Assembly: GCA_025350945.1 (NCBI GenBank)
Contig: JANXWW010000345.1
Location: forward strand, 1-6,878
Reading direction: 5' to 3'
DNA from: Burkholderiales bacterium
GTDB lineage: Bacteria > Pseudomonadota > Gammaproteobacteria > Burkholderiales > Usitatibacteraceae
DNA: 6,878 nt
The notes under the pieces were generated by a model that worked only from the letters and a program-made list of their open reading frames with translations, was not told the DNA's origin and ran no database searches. Made by a program: the position numbers and the translations under genes. Every line of letters begins with the position of its first letter. Positions within the stretch are counted from its first letter, which is position 1. Of the stretch, positions 6,315-6,878 are shown piece after piece.

Positions 6315-6878
6315 TTATTTGTTGCGATGCACCAATTTATCGGTGGATTTGGTTGTGCTTGTCGCCACGCTTTTTATCAAACTGGCCTCAAGATACATCC
6401 ATAGCTGATTGAGCAATGGTTTCATCGATTGTCGTTCGCGATAGAGACGAATTTCCATTTCACTGCTCCAAAGATCATCTCCTGCCGGTGCAAGTTGCCG
6501 ACTTTTCAGTTCTCGCGCGACCGCACTTTCCGGCAGCCACGCAACACCGTGGCCCTCTGACGCCATGACTTTTAATGCTTCGGCCATATCGGTTTCATAA
6601 CGGCGACGCAGATGATGCGGCTGGCGCGCTGCTTCCAGAATGATTTCGACCATATGACCCAGAAACGCATTGTGTGAATAAGCGAGGTAGGGCAATGGCT
6701 CGGCGCGCGTGCCGGGCAGTGTGTACAGCGCTAAGCCATTGCGTTGCGCCTTTGCATAGGGGCGAAAGCGCTCTTTGCCCAGCGGGATCATTGCGTAACG
6801 TTTGCTGTCGAGTTTGATCGGTTGCTCCGGATGGTGGTAGCACATCAGCAAATCGCAATTGCCTTCGACTAACGCCAT
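6315..6878 (-). CDS. LysR-family transcriptional regulator, C-terminal part (5' end cut by the window)
   Basis: About 187 residues of the effector-binding half of a LysR-type regulator. The N-terminal helix-turn-helix lies beyond the window, and the ATG at 6876-6878 is almost certainly an internal Met, not the start. Visible family features are VEGNCDLLMCYHHPE (first residues, the 'low-specificity read-out' part of the domain), LPYLAYSHNAFLGHMVE near 62-78, MAEALKVMASEGHGVAWLPE near 98-117 and ELKSRQLAP near 123-131. From memory these segments parallel E. coli HypT/YjiE (for example SELLKQVALDGCGIAWLPEY), so it may belong to that subgroup. The tail is Ser/Thr/Lys-rich and ends at TAA 6315-6317. 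It lies 173 bases upstream of gltI on the same strand without a clear terminator, so partial co-transcription or local regulation of gltI is possible but unproven. Confidence 0.88.
   Translation of the reverse strand: MALVEGNCDLLMCYHHPEQPIKLDSKRYAMIPLGKERFRPYAKAQRNGLALYTLPGTRAEPLPYLAYSHNAFLGHMVEIILEAARQPHHLRRRYETDMAEALKVMASEGHGVAWLPESAVARELKSRQLAPAGDDLWSSEMEIRLYRERQSMKPLLNQLWMYLEASLIKSVATSTTKSTDKLVHRNK

Noticed and set aside
6329..6348. TGCACC...GGTGGA as an NtrC-like enhancer site near the sigma-54 candidate
   Set aside because: The half-sites are eight bases apart instead of the usual five, and one arm is mismatched; it also lies within the regulator's coding sequence.

Overview
The window looks like ordinary chromosome from a betaproteobacterium, most likely Burkholderiales and perhaps Oxalobacteraceae. 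This rests on protein resemblance (a GltIJKL-type transporter beside a LysR-type regulator, and an Upp close to the E. coli protein) and on a moderate GC content. The genus is a guess. I see no mobile element, CRISPR array, tRNA or rRNA.

Layout from left to right: (1) about 3-694, + strand: a two-TM protein with a beta-rich C-terminal part, broken by an apparent single-base frameshift near 455-485. (2) 731-1357, - strand: upp, uracil phosphoribosyltransferase, convergent with the first gene. (3) 1538-2689, - strand: a membrane-anchored, probably periplasmic protein of unknown function with six cysteines. (4) 2864-6141, - strand: a complete acidic amino acid ABC importer in the order gltI (binding protein), gltJ and gltK (permeases), gltL (ATPase). 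It ends in a strong terminator at 2807-2837. (5) 6315-6878, - strand: the C-terminal part of a LysR-family regulator, cut by the window edge.

The transporter genes form one functional unit. GltI would capture glutamate or aspartate in the periplasm, GltJ and GltK form the channel, and GltL powers it. Two regulatory features stand out. A strong intrinsic-terminator hairpin lies between gltI and gltJ, which should let the binding protein be made in excess over the membrane components. A well-spaced sigma-54 type -24/-12 element lies in the gap upstream of gltI. The LysR-type gene ends 173 bases before gltI on the same strand with no clear terminator between them, so it is a candidate local regulator, but nothing in the sequence proves this.

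I found no convincing new biological system here. The points most worth checking are the frameshift in the first gene, the gltI-gltJ attenuator (and any 3'-UTR small RNA), the sigma-54 promoter, and the cysteine-patterned protein of unknown function.
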